In this document: piece by piece, positions 20,492 through 30,049 of the stretch
Numbering within the stretch: the stretch's first letter is position 1
Layout: each line of letters starts with the position of its first letter
Origin: an uncultured Clostridia bacterium
GTDB taxonomy: Bacteria > Bacillota > Clostridia > Oscillospirales > SIG627
Length of the DNA stretch: 64,000 nt
Reading direction: 5' to 3'
NCBI GenBank assembly: GCA_947589595.1
Contig: CANQBV010000003.1
Coordinates: 1-64,000, forward strand
Made by a program: the position numbers and the translations under genes
The notes under the pieces: generated by a model
Databases searched by the model: none
Seen by the model: only the letters and a program-made list of their open reading frames with translations
What the model was told of the DNA's origin: nothing

Positions 20492-21785
20492 GTTCTTCCT
20501 CCTTGATCGGCTCCACTACGGAAAGCGCCATCCGTCGTGTGGAGTAGGATTTTTCGATTCGTTTATACAGGTCGTCCAGCGTCACTTCGGCAATCGCCTT
20601 TGGGTAATCCAGCATATCGGTACCGGCAAAAGAAAATTCCATAAAGGTTTCGGCAATTTCCGCGGTGGAATTCCAATCCTGCACGCAGCGCGCATATACC
20701 GCTTTGCGGCTGCGCTCCAGGTCAGACTCGCAAATCTTTTCCGCGGCGTTTTTCACAACGTTCCGAATTTCGCGATACACCTTTTCTGGCTTTTTAGTTT
20801 CCCCGAAAAGCAGCAGATAGCCGTAGCTGCGGGAAAGGTTGTACTCCACGGAAAATTTCTCGTTGATCAGGCCCTTCTCATACAGATCATTGTAAAAATC
20901 ACTCGATTTGCCAAACAGCATATCGGCTAAAATTTCATGCTCCGCTTCTTTTTTCAGAATGTCGAACGAAGAGATCCGCTTCGGCAGATCCGCTTCCTTC
21001 ATCCCCACGGCGAAGAGCGGGATCGCCACCGGACAGGATTTTACCATTTTCGGCGCGGCAAGGCATTTGGGTTCTTCGGGGTAGCTGCGGTCGATTACAA
21101 TCCGTTCGCCGGGCTTCAGCACCTCGTCCAGCACCCGGGCGACTTTCTTTTTCTCCCAGTTGCCGCAGAGCACCAATTCCATATTGCTCAAATGGTAAAA
21201 CGTCTCATAGCAACGGTACAGAAGATCGCTTGTAATGTGCGAAATCGTTTCTTCCGTTCCGGCAACGTCCACCTTGACGTTGTGGTTGACGAACAGGCAG
21301 TCCAAAAGCCCGTAATAAAGCTGATGAAACGGCTCGTCCTGTCCCATACGGATTTCCTGGCCGATGATCCCCAATTCTTTTTCCACCGTCTCTTTGGTGA
21401 AATACGGGTGAGTCACAAAATCCAGCAGTACCTTTAAATTTTCATAATACCGGTCGGTCGCCGAAAACAAATACGCCGTCATTTCATTGGAGGTAAAGGC
21501 GTTACAGTTGGCGCCTTGCGCCGCAAAGCGGGTAATGGTATCGGTTCCGTCGGCATTTTCAAACAACTTATGCTCCAGAAAATGAGCAATTCCGTCCGGC
21601 ACGGTCACAAAATCCGCGTCCTTTTCGGTTTTAAAGGTGCGGTCGATCGAACCGTAACGCGTCCCGAACAAAGCAAACGCTTTTTGGTGGTTTTTGGGGA
21701 TCAGCGTGACCAGCAGTCCGCTTTCGTGGCGGCCGCGGTAATATTTTTCCTGTAAAACATCACTTTTCTTTTCTGTAAATCTCAC
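20484..21785 (-). CDS. M16 family peptidase, YfmH-like (EF-P aminopentanol modification-associated)
   Basis: HFLEHKLFE zinc-protease motif; GTG at 21785 with AAAGGGGGGAA RBS, overlapping the previous gene's stop. Confidence 0.85.
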   Translation of the reverse strand: MRFTEKKSDVLQEKYYRGRHESGLLVTLIPKNHQKAFALFGTRYGSIDRTFKTEKDADFVTVPDGIAHFLEHKLFENADGTDTITRFAAQGANCNAFTSNEMTAYLFSATDRYYENLKVLLDFVTHPYFTKETVEKELGIIGQEIRMGQDEPFHQLYYGLLDCLFVNHNVKVDVAGTEETISHITSDLLYRCYETFYHLSNMELVLCGNWEKKKVARVLDEVLKPGERIVIDRSYPEEPKCLAAPKMVKSCPVAIPLFAVGMKEADLPKRISSFDILKKEAEHEILADMLFGKSSDFYNDLYEKGLINEKFSVEYNLSRSYGYLLLFGETKKPEKVYREIRNVVKNAAEKICESDLERSRKAVYARCVQDWNSTAEIAETFMEFSFAGTDMLDYPKAIAEVTLDDLYKRIEKSYSTRRMALSVVEPIKEEEHV

Positions 21786-23062
21786 GCTTTTCCCCCCTTT
21801 GCCGTTAAAACATACACGGTATCCGGCTGCAATTTCTGCGAGACGCGCACCACGTCCTCCTTGGTGATCCGTTTCAGATCCGCGGCAAGCTCCAGCGGCG
21901 TTTTCTCGTCGCCTGCCAAAATACGGGGCAAGTACCACTCCGCCAGCACCGCGGGATTATCCGGAAGGCCGCGCATCGCATGGATCAGATACGAACGCGC
22001 GCTTTCCAGTTCTTCCTCGGTGATCTCGCCCCGACGGATCAATTCCATCTGGTGCAGAATTTCCCGCTCGGCAACCTCTTTCTTTTCCGGTGCAATGCCG
22101 GCATAGATCTGCATGGTGCCTTTCATGGCGTCCGGCAGGGACTGCACCGTGTAGCAGAGCGACAGCTTTTCCCGCACCACACAAAAGAGCTTCGAGGTCA
22201 AAGAACCGCCCAGCACGGCGTTATACACGCTCATCGCCCGCCAATCGGGATCGGCAAGCGTGGTATTCATACGAAAGCCCATCACTAAGTTCGCCTGGGT
22301 AATTTCCATTTCCTCGGTCACGCGCTTGATTTCGGCGGGCGCTTTTCCCAGGGTGACTTCGGGAAGCGGACGCACCTTACGTTCCCTGCCGGCAAACAGC
22401 GGCGTAAGCTCTTTTGCCAATTTCTCCGGGTCGCCTCTGCCCACAAAATACAGTTCAATGCGACTTTCCCGCAAAAGCTTTTCATAATACGCCGTCAGCT
22501 TTGCCGGGGTGATGCGCCGCAAAATCGTTTCTTCTCCCAGCGAGGACGTGCCGTACGGCTCGTTTTCGCACATGATCTCCAGCATTCTCCGGCGCGCGTA
22601 CTGCGCTTTGTGGTTTACCAAAGCGGCAATTTCATCTATTGCGCGCTCCCTTTCGCTCTTCACATATTTCTCTTGAAAAGCGCCGCCCGCATAAGCCGGG
22701 TGAAACAACAGGTCGCAAAAAATCCCCAGTCCCTCCGGCCACACGTCCTCCTTTTGCAGGGTAAATTCCTTGTCCAGAAACGACAGGGTAAACGAAAGCA
22801 CGTGCCGCTCCCCTATTTTGCCGGCGTCGGAATTCAGCACCGCGTCATAGCAAAGATCCAGCGCGCGGTTAAGTTCTTTTTGCGTCGGGTATTTTTCACT
22901 GCCGCGCAGCAAAACGCGCGAAAGAAGCGTATTGTAGGAGGCGGTCCTCGGGGTTAATTCCGTTACGAAAAAAGCGGAAAAATAATTGGTTTTATATTGC
23001 TTATTCTCCACAAAATTCAAGTAGATTCCCTCTCCGAGGGCGATCCGCTTCGGTTTTTCCAT
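21782..23062 (-). CDS. M16 family peptidase-like, YfmF-like (non-catalytic partner)
   Basis: NYFSAFFVTELTPRTASYNTLLSRVLLRGSEKYPTQKELNRALDLCYDA, lacks HxxEH; coupled to the YfmH-like gene. Confidence 0.85.
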   Translation of the reverse strand: MEKPKRIALGEGIYLNFVENKQYKTNYFSAFFVTELTPRTASYNTLLSRVLLRGSEKYPTQKELNRALDLCYDAVLNSDAGKIGERHVLSFTLSFLDKEFTLQKEDVWPEGLGIFCDLLFHPAYAGGAFQEKYVKSERERAIDEIAALVNHKAQYARRRMLEIMCENEPYGTSSLGEETILRRITPAKLTAYYEKLLRESRIELYFVGRGDPEKLAKELTPLFAGRERKVRPLPEVTLGKAPAEIKRVTEEMEITQANLVMGFRMNTTLADPDWRAMSVYNAVLGGSLTSKLFCVVREKLSLCYTVQSLPDAMKGTMQIYAGIAPEKKEVAEREILHQMELIRRGEITEEELESARSYLIHAMRGLPDNPAVLAEWYLPRILAGDEKTPLELAADLKRITKEDVVRVSQKLQPDTVYVLTAKGGKA

Positions 23063-23204
23063 TCAAAAATTCCTTTCAAAGGTTTCTATTTTGAGATTTC
23101 ACCATCAGAAAGCATTCTTTCAATAAGAATCCAAGAGACAGTATACACTATATCTTTCCCGTTTTCAAATCTTTTTTGTAAAAATTCCCCGCATTTATAA
23201 AAAA

Positions 23205-23244
23205 ATGTCATTGTGTGGCAGGGTGCCGGCATGGTATACTCCGC
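23205..23244 (+). promoter_or_regulatory. Shared phage-module promoter, copy B (upstream of lysis cassette)
   Basis: ATGTCATTGTGTGGCAGGGTGCCGGCATGGTATACTCCGC; 34/40 identical to the reverse complement of 13701-13740. Confidence 0.8.
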
Positions 23245-23269
23245 AAAAATAACAGGAAAGGAGTTAAAA

Positions 23270-23518
23270 ATGACCTGGGAAATTTTTCTGGGAGTGGCTT
23301 CGCTTGTGAGCTTCATGATCTCGGTAATGGCGATCGCCGTGCGCATCACAAAGAACCTGACCCTTCTGGAAGCCTCTTTAAAAAGCCTTGCCCTGACCCT
23401 GCAGGAGGTTAAGGCAACGGAAAAGGAAGAACATTCCCTCTTCCGCAAAAAAATCGAGCTGCTGGAAAAAGACAGTCTCCGGCAGAAAAACGCCCTGCAA
23501 AATTTAGAAAGGATGTAA
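23270..23518 (+). CDS. Small phage lysis-module membrane protein (N-terminal TM plus coiled coil)
   Basis: MTWEIFLGVASLVSFMISVMAIAVRITKNLTLLEASLKSLALTLQEVKATEKEE; RBS AAAGGAG. Confidence 0.65.
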   Translation: MTWEIFLGVASLVSFMISVMAIAVRITKNLTLLEASLKSLALTLQEVKATEKEEHSLFRKKIELLEKDSLRQKNALQNLERM

Positions 23519-23522
23519 CAAA

Positions 23523-23768
23523 ATGAAAAAAGAAACCATACTGCGCACCGTACTTTTAGTTCTTGCACTTTTCAACCAGATCCTCACCGCACTCGGCAAA
23601 AATCCGCTGCCCTTTTCCGATGAACAGCTCTACGAAACGCTGTCCCTCCTGTTCACCGCCGCCGCTTCCCTGTGGGCGTGGTGGAAAAACAATTCCTTTA
23701 CCAAAGAAGCCATCCGCGCTGACGCATACTTAGCGGAGCTGAAAGAAGAAAAGGAGAATCGAAAATGA
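23523..23768 (+). CDS. Phage holin (SPP1/phiLC3-like)
   Basis: MKKETILRTVLLVLALFNQILTALGKNPLPFSDEQLYETLSLLFTAAASLWAWWKNNSFTKEA. Confidence 0.85.
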   Translation: MKKETILRTVLLVLALFNQILTALGKNPLPFSDEQLYETLSLLFTAAASLWAWWKNNSFTKEAIRADAYLAELKEEKENRK

Positions 23769-24925
23769 TCCTCACTCCCGACCGTATCCGCACCGAAAAA
23801 ATCGGCCCCTATACCCTGACGATCTCGGAAAAAATCATTCCCGAAACCGCCCGCTCCACCAAGGATCAGACCTCGTACTGCAAAAAGGGGGATCCGGTCA
23901 AGCCGATGGCGCTTTTGGGAAAGGACGGTACGCCGCTGGGGATCTGCATTCATAACACCGGCGATATTGCAACTCCCGCCAACACCGACCCCGCCGAGCA
24001 ATACACCCGCGCCACCTGGCCGAATTGTAATATGGCGGGCACCGCCGTTCATTTTTATGTATATGACAATTCCATTTGGCAGAACCTGCGCGAATCCGAA
24101 TGCGGCTGGCACGCCGGGGACGGGTCTTACCGCCGGGTCGTCAAGCGCCCGGAGGTGCTGATCAACGGCAATCTCGATACCATTGCCATTGAATGCATCG
24201 GCGATCGCCCCGGTTCCGAGGAAACCAGCGCCCGCCTTTGCGCTTATCTCTTAAAAAAATACAATCTGGATCCCAAACTGGACTTGTATACGCACCACGA
24301 TTTTTCACCGTCCAAAACCTGCCCCCTCTATATTTTACCCCACTGGGACAAGTTTTTTGCCCGCGTGACGGAGCTCATGGCAATGGACGGCGGCGAAGAA
24401 CAAAACGGCTCCGAAGCAGAAACCGCCGACGCGGTTTTTAACCCCTCTCTTTTGGGAAAAAAAGTCTATTTTACCGGTGGTTATCACTACCCTGCCTCTA
24501 ACGATGACGTTCCCGTCGGCGGACTGAGAAAAAGCGGCACCGCGCTCTGTACCAAAATCGCACAGGGCGCCAAACACCCCTACCACCTCAAAGCCACCGA
24601 GGCAAGCGTTTCCAATGTTTACGGCTGGGTGGATTTGGACACGGTGTACTGCGCGGAGGGCGCCGTCACCGACCCCGGCTTTGAAGCCGAAGAGAGTCGG
24701 CCCGCCGCCGATAAAAGCACAGCGCCCAAAGGAGAGTGCTTTCCCGCCACGCCCTATACCGGCTCTTCTTTGGTAGACGGCCTCCGCGCCATCGGCGCCG
24801 ACTCCGGTTTTTCCTACCGCGCCCGCATTGCCGAGGCCAATTCCGTTTTCTTCTACACCGGCACCGCCCTGCAAAACCTGTCTCTCCTCGCTAAGCTCAA
24901 AGCCGGCACCCTTTTAAAGCCGTAA
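23765..24925 (+). CDS. Phage endolysin: N-acetylmuramoyl-L-alanine amidase with C-terminal wall-binding domains
   Basis: Amidase_2 pattern (ICIHNTGD...AVHFYVYDNSIWQNLRESECGWHAGDG...THHDFSPSKTCPLYI), SH3-like and SLVDGLRAIGADSGFSYRARIAEAN repeat-type C-terminus; 4-bp overlap with holin. Confidence 0.88.
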   Translation: MILTPDRIRTEKIGPYTLTISEKIIPETARSTKDQTSYCKKGDPVKPMALLGKDGTPLGICIHNTGDIATPANTDPAEQYTRATWPNCNMAGTAVHFYVYDNSIWQNLRESECGWHAGDGSYRRVVKRPEVLINGNLDTIAIECIGDRPGSEETSARLCAYLLKKYNLDPKLDLYTHHDFSPSKTCPLYILPHWDKFFARVTELMAMDGGEEQNGSEAETADAVFNPSLLGKKVYFTGGYHYPASNDDVPVGGLRKSGTALCTKIAQGAKHPYHLKATEASVSNVYGWVDLDTVYCAEGAVTDPGFEAEESRPAADKSTAPKGECFPATPYTGSSLVDGLRAIGADSGFSYRARIAEANSVFFYTGTALQNLSLLAKLKAGTLLKP

Positions 24926-25100
24926 GCCCCGAACGGCACACGGCGCTCATGAAGAAGCGTTTCTGCAATATACAAAAGAACAATTTGCAGAATCAGCATA
25001 GAAGGCCGTAAGAAAAATGCCATTTTGCTTTCCACGGACTGAAGATTCATCGGCGATATCCACGCAAATCTCGCCGGAGCCGTTCCTTGAACGTAAAAAA

Positions 25101-25130
25101 ACAGCCGCGAAAAATTCGCGGCTGTTTTTG
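25101..25130. terminator. Bidirectional terminator between lysis cassette and pckG
   Basis: AACAGCCGCGAA-AAA-TTCGCGGCTGTT flanked by A and T runs. Confidence 0.85.
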
Positions 25131-25137
25131 ACAGGTC

Positions 25138-26916
25138 TTATTTTAAGTTCGCCTTGATATTGGCGATCATTTCGGTAAATTCCTTGGGCAGGCGATCGCC
25201 GAATTTTTTAAAGTATTCGGTCAGGCCGTCCATTTCCGCCGTCCAGGCGTCTTTGTCGACCGCCAAAATGGATTCAAGCGTCGCTCTGTCGATATCCAGA
25301 TCGGTCAGATCGATATCTTCCGGTCTGGGCAGATAGCCGATCGCAGTCTCGACCGCGTCCGCCTTGCCTTCGCAGCGATCCAGGATCCAGTTCAGCACAC
25401 GCATATTGTCGCCAAAGCCCGGCCAGACGAAGTTGCCTTCATCGTCCTGGCGGAACCAGTTGACGTTAAAGATCTTCGGCGCTTTGTCCCCCAGCTTTTT
25501 GCCCATATCGAGCCAGTGCTGGAAGTAATCGCCCATATTGTAGCCGCAGAAGGGCAGCATGGCCATCGGGTCGTGGCGAACCACACCCACGGCTCCGGCC
25601 GCGGCAGCGGTGGTTTCGGAAGAAACGCTCGCGCCGACAAATACGCCGTTCGCCCAGTTCTTGGACTGGTAAACCAGCGGCGCCAATTTGGCTCTTCTGC
25701 CGCCGAAAATGATCGCGGAGATCGGCACGCCCGCGCCCTTGTCGAATTCATCGGAAATGCAGGGGCAGTTCACGGCAGGAGCCGTGAAGCGGGAGTTCGG
25801 GTGAGCTGCATAGGTGTCTTTGTTGGCCTTGTCAAACTTGGAAGCGTCCCACTTGTTGCCCTTCCAGTCGATCGCGTTCTTCGGGAGATCTTTATTCAGG
25901 CCTTCCCACCAAACCGTGTTGGTGTCCAGATCGAGCGCCACGTTGGTGAAGATGGTGTTCTTCTTGGTGGAAGCCAGCGCGTTGAAGTTGGATTTTTCGT
26001 TGGTACCGGGCGCTACGCCGAAGAAGCCGTTTTCGGGGTTAATGGCATAGAGTCTGCCGTCCTGCCCAATGCGCATCCAGGCGATATCGTCGCCGACCGT
26101 CCAAACCTTGTAGCCTTTGTCGCGCAGATATTTCGGCGGGATCAGCATGGCAAGGTTGGTCTTGCCGCAGGCGGAGGGGAACGCCGCCGCCACGTATTTC
26201 TTTTCGCCCTTGGGATTTTCAATGCCGAGGATCAGCATATGCTCTGCCATCCAGCCCTCTTTCCAGCCCTGGTAGGAGGCGATTCTGAGCGCAAAGCACT
26301 TTTTGCCGAGCAGCACGTTGCCGCCGTAAGCGGAGTTTACGGAAATAATGGTGTTGTCTTCGGGGAACTGGCAAATGTATCTTTTTTCGGGGTCAATGTC
26401 GCAGGAAGCGTGCAGGCCGCGAACCCAGTCGTTGGAATCGCCCAACACCTCCAGCACCTTGTTACCCACGCGGGTCATGATCGCCATGTTCAATACAACG
26501 TAAATCGAATCGGTCACTTCAATGCCCACTTTGGCAAGCGGAGAGCCGATCGGGCCCATGGAGAACGGAATCACATACATCGTTCTGCCGCGATAGGAAC
26601 CACGGGCAATGTCATACAGCTTCTGATACATTTCCTTCGGGTCGCACCAGTTGTTGGTGGGACCGGCGTTTTCTTTGGTTTTGCTGCAAATAAAGGTACG
26701 ATCCTCCACGCGCGCCACGTCGTTCTGGCGGGTTCTGTGCAGGTAGCAGCCGGGGAGCAGCTCCTCGTTCAGCTTGATCAGTTCGCCGCTGGCAACAGCG
26801 GTCTTTCTCAGCCCTTCGAGCTGTTCTTCTTCGCCGGTGATCCAAACGATCTTATCGGGAGAAAGAAGCTCGGTGACTTCTTTGATCCATTGATTCACAG
26901 TAACATTGGTAGTCAT
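25138..26916 (-). CDS. pckG: Phosphoenolpyruvate carboxykinase (GTP)
   Basis: 592 aa; FPSACGKTNLAML P-loop, NCPCISDEFDKGAGVPISAIIFGGRRAKLAPLVYQ. Confidence 0.96.
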   Translation of the reverse strand: MTTNVTVNQWIKEVTELLSPDKIVWITGEEEQLEGLRKTAVASGELIKLNEELLPGCYLHRTRQNDVARVEDRTFICSKTKENAGPTNNWCDPKEMYQKLYDIARGSYRGRTMYVIPFSMGPIGSPLAKVGIEVTDSIYVVLNMAIMTRVGNKVLEVLGDSNDWVRGLHASCDIDPEKRYICQFPEDNTIISVNSAYGGNVLLGKKCFALRIASYQGWKEGWMAEHMLILGIENPKGEKKYVAAAFPSACGKTNLAMLIPPKYLRDKGYKVWTVGDDIAWMRIGQDGRLYAINPENGFFGVAPGTNEKSNFNALASTKKNTIFTNVALDLDTNTVWWEGLNKDLPKNAIDWKGNKWDASKFDKANKDTYAAHPNSRFTAPAVNCPCISDEFDKGAGVPISAIIFGGRRAKLAPLVYQSKNWANGVFVGASVSSETTAAAAGAVGVVRHDPMAMLPFCGYNMGDYFQHWLDMGKKLGDKAPKIFNVNWFRQDDEGNFVWPGFGDNMRVLNWILDRCEGKADAVETAIGYLPRPEDIDLTDLDIDRATLESILAVDKDAWTAEMDGLTEYFKKFGDRLPKEFTEMIANIKANLK

Positions 26917-27092
26917 AATAATAAATTTCCTTTCGCAAAATTCTATTCCCTAGTATTATAAACAAAATCGTTTCCGATTGCAAGAGAAAATGATGAAAAT
27001 TCTGTAAATTCACAATTTTTCTCCCGAAAAAGAAAAGGAGATTTTGCCGATCTTTTTTGTTTTTGAAAGGAAAAACCGCCGTGAATTAAAAA

Positions 27093-27125
27093 AACGCCCG
27101 CTCTTTTTTGAAAAGAGCGGGCGTT
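27093..27125. terminator. Terminator hairpin
   Basis: AACGCCCGCTCTTTT/AAAAGAGCGGGCGTT. Confidence 0.85.
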
Positions 27126-27142
27126 GTTCATTTTTTTGCCGC

Positions 27143-28420
27143 TTATTTAGCAATTTTCGCCTGCACGTCCTTCACGTCGATTTCACGCACGCCGATTCCT
27201 TTGGCGGCGGCGATCGCCGCACCGTGCCCGGCGGCCTCGCCCATGGCAAGGCAGTTCGGCATGACGCGAATGGTGGCCAGCGCCATTCGCTCCATCGAGA
27301 CCGAGCGGCCCGCGACCAGCAGATTGTCAAGCCCCTTGGGAATCATCACACGCCAGGGAATGCCGTGGCTCTCACCTTTTCCGTAGCGGGTGCTGGCGGC
27401 GTCGATCTTGTGCGGATTCACCGCGCCCTTTTTGGCATGGCAGTCCAGCCAATAGCTGTTCCGGCCGATCTCATCTTCAAAGCTGCGTCGCGCCAGATAA
27501 TCCTCCACCGTAAAGCGGTATTCCCCATCGATCCGGCGGGATTCGCGCACCCCCATCGTCGGCGCCGTGGCAAGGATGATCGCATCGCCGAAAACCTCGG
27601 GCAAGTAGTATTTCAGCGCCTTCAAATATTCCTCGGCAATTTTCCGCCCCTTCGCATAGGCGGCGGAAACGGCTTCAGGGTCGGTGCTGTCCAGATCGAA
27701 AATATGGCCGGCGTTCGCCAAAATCACGCTATCCCCCAGGTATGCCGGGATAAAATGCTTGCAGGTCAGCGGGAATTTGCCCTCGTCGCGGATCTTGGCC
27801 CACAGCCCGTCTTTGGGATTGGAGCCGAGCGGGATATCGCACTGATCCATATGAACGTTTGCTATGGCAAAGCAAAGACTCGCCGGCTGGATATTGCCGT
27901 ATTCATCCCCCAGCTCGCACTTCACGCCCGAAAACGCCGCTACGTCGGCGTCGCCGGTGCAATCGATATAGACCTTCGCCTTAAAAGGCGTCAACCCTTT
28001 TTTGTTCGCCGCGATCACGCAGTCGATCTTCCCATCCTTCACCACGGTGTCGCACACCAGAGTTTGGAACAGAACCTTCGCGCCGCTCTCGGCTACCATA
28101 TCGTCATAAACGATCTTCAAGTCCTCCGGCGAGATCGTCACCCAGTCCCATTTCTCCTCCGGATACTGCATTCTTTCTTTGTAGCGCTGCAAAACCTCCA
28201 GCGCAATGGAATGGTAGATCACCTTTTCCTTATCGGTAAACGGCGCCCATTTGGAAACCAGACCGCCGGTCGCCATACCGCCCAGCGCGGAAGAGCTTTC
28301 CAAAATCATAACATCGGCGCCGTCCCGTGCCGCGGCGATCGCCGCCGTGCAGCCGGCGGGGCCACCGCCGACCACCAAAACGTCAACTTCTCTGCAAGAA
28401 TTTTTTACGGTAAGGTTCAT
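27143..28420 (-). CDS. FAD-dependent oxidoreductase
   Basis: VDVLVVGGGPAGCTAAIAAARDGADVMILESSSALGGMATGGLV; RBS GGGAGGAAG. Confidence 0.88.
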   Translation of the reverse strand: MNLTVKNSCREVDVLVVGGGPAGCTAAIAAARDGADVMILESSSALGGMATGGLVSKWAPFTDKEKVIYHSIALEVLQRYKERMQYPEEKWDWVTISPEDLKIVYDDMVAESGAKVLFQTLVCDTVVKDGKIDCVIAANKKGLTPFKAKVYIDCTGDADVAAFSGVKCELGDEYGNIQPASLCFAIANVHMDQCDIPLGSNPKDGLWAKIRDEGKFPLTCKHFIPAYLGDSVILANAGHIFDLDSTDPEAVSAAYAKGRKIAEEYLKALKYYLPEVFGDAIILATAPTMGVRESRRIDGEYRFTVEDYLARRSFEDEIGRNSYWLDCHAKKGAVNPHKIDAASTRYGKGESHGIPWRVMIPKGLDNLLVAGRSVSMERMALATIRVMPNCLAMGEAAGHGAAIAAAKGIGVREIDVKDVQAKIAK

Positions 28421-28510
28421 CAATCTTCCTCCCTTAAAATTTCAGAGGGGTCGTTTTTGCGGCAGGAATGCGCTTTTCCCCTGAAATGAAATGATTGTAT
28501 TTCCCCGAAT

Positions 28511-28550
28511 AAACAGCATAATCCTGCAAAATTGCAGGATTATGCTGTTT
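28511..28550. terminator. Long palindrome/terminator downstream of the ABC ATPase gene
   Basis: AAACAGCATAATCCTGCAA-AA-TTGCAGGATTATGCTGTTT, 19-bp arms. Confidence 0.8.
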
Positions 28551-28567
28551 AAAATATCAATTGATTC

Positions 28568-29686
28568 TTAGTGGCAAATGCAGATTTCCGTCTCTTTGTC
28601 GAAAAGGTGCAGACGGTTGATATCGAACGCGACTTTAATGTTATCGCCGACTTTAGCTTTGGAGCGGGGCGATACGCGAGCGACCATGTTCTGCTCCTGG
28701 CTGTTAATGTAGAGGAAGATTTCCGCACCCATCAATTCCGTTACGTCCACACTGGCTTCCACAACCCAGTCAGCAAACTGGGAAAGATACATGGGTTCAT
28801 CGTGGATCGCTTCGGGACGGATCCCGCCGATAACTTCCTTGCCGATATATTTCTGCAGTTCTTCGTTTTCCGCCTTTTCTTCCGGCAACTTAAATTCGTT
28901 TTCACCGAATTTGAAGAAAATACCATCCTCGCCTCTCTTTTTCACCAATTCACCGTTGATGAAGTTCATCTGCGGCGTACCGATAAAGCCGGCAACAAAC
29001 AGATTCACCGGAACGTCGTAGAGGTTTTGAGGCGTATCGACCTGCTGGATGATACCGTCCTTCATAACCACGATACGGGAAGCCATGGTCATAGCCTCGG
29101 TCTGGTCGTGCGTTACATAAATAAAGGTGGTACCCAGCTTCTGATGAAGCTTGGTCAGCTCGGTTCTCATCGAAGCGCGGAGCTTGGCATCGAGGTTGGA
29201 AAGCGGTTCGTCGAGAAGGAACACTTTCGGTTCCCGCACAATGGCGCGTCCCAGCGCAACACGCTGTCTCTGACCGCCGGAAAGCGCTTTCGGTTTTCTG
29301 TCCAGCAAATGGGCAATATCCAGAATACGGGCGGCTTCTTCCACTCTTCTCTTGATCTCTTCCTTCGGAACCTTGCGCAGCTTCAGACCAAACGCCATGT
29401 TTTCAAACACGGACATGTGCGGATACAGCGCGTAGTTCTGGAACACCATGGCGATGTCTCTGTCTTTCGGAGCCACGTCGTTCACCAGCTTATCGCCGAT
29501 AAAGAGTTCGCCCTCGGTGATTTCTTCCAAACCGGCGATCATACGCAGGGTGGTAGATTTCCCGCAGCCGGAAGGACCGACCAGAATGATAAATTCCTTG
29601 TCTTTGATTTCCAGGGAGAAATCGGTTACGGCGGTAACGCCGCCGGGGTATTTTTTAAAAATATGTTTTAACGATACACTTGCCAT
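28568..29686 (-). CDS. Sugar ABC transporter ATP-binding protein, MsmK/UgpC type
   Basis: VGPSGCGKSTTLRMIAGLEEI, ALSGGQRQRVALGRAIVREPKVFLLDEPLSNLDAKLR, TOBE-type C-terminus. Confidence 0.95.
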   Translation of the reverse strand: MASVSLKHIFKKYPGGVTAVTDFSLEIKDKEFIILVGPSGCGKSTTLRMIAGLEEITEGELFIGDKLVNDVAPKDRDIAMVFQNYALYPHMSVFENMAFGLKLRKVPKEEIKRRVEEAARILDIAHLLDRKPKALSGGQRQRVALGRAIVREPKVFLLDEPLSNLDAKLRASMRTELTKLHQKLGTTFIYVTHDQTEAMTMASRIVVMKDGIIQQVDTPQNLYDVPVNLFVAGFIGTPQMNFINGELVKKRGEDGIFFKFGENEFKLPEEKAENEELQKYIGKEVIGGIRPEAIHDEPMYLSQFADWVVEASVDVTELMGAEIFLYINSQEQNMVARVSPRSKAKVGDNIKVAFDINRLHLFDKETEICICH

Positions 29687-30049
29687 CTTTTCCTCCTATA
29701 AATGTACGCAAAGAATCTGCGCATTTCAACACTCGGTATTATAACATAGCCCTCCCCGAAAAGAAAGATGTCAATTTCCCGAATTTCAAAAAAAGAATTT
29801 ATGCAAATTCAACAAAAATAGCAAAAAAATTATCCGTCTCTCCAAAATGCACTGAAATTGCAAGTAAAATCAAACTGCGTTATAAATTCCAATTTTTTAA
29901 TCTTTTCTCTGCAAACTATAAAAATACGAAAAATAGACAAAATTTATTTCGACTTTATTCATAAAAAACCTTTTTTTATCCTTGTATTATACGTCCAAAG
30001 CAAGTATAATGGAGATTGTAAGAATTATAAAGTACGGAACGGAGACAAC

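Noticed and set aside
25516-26961. 481-aa ORF antisense to pckG
   Set aside because: The opposite strand is unambiguously pckG; the antisense product is low-complexity His/Arg/Val-rich.
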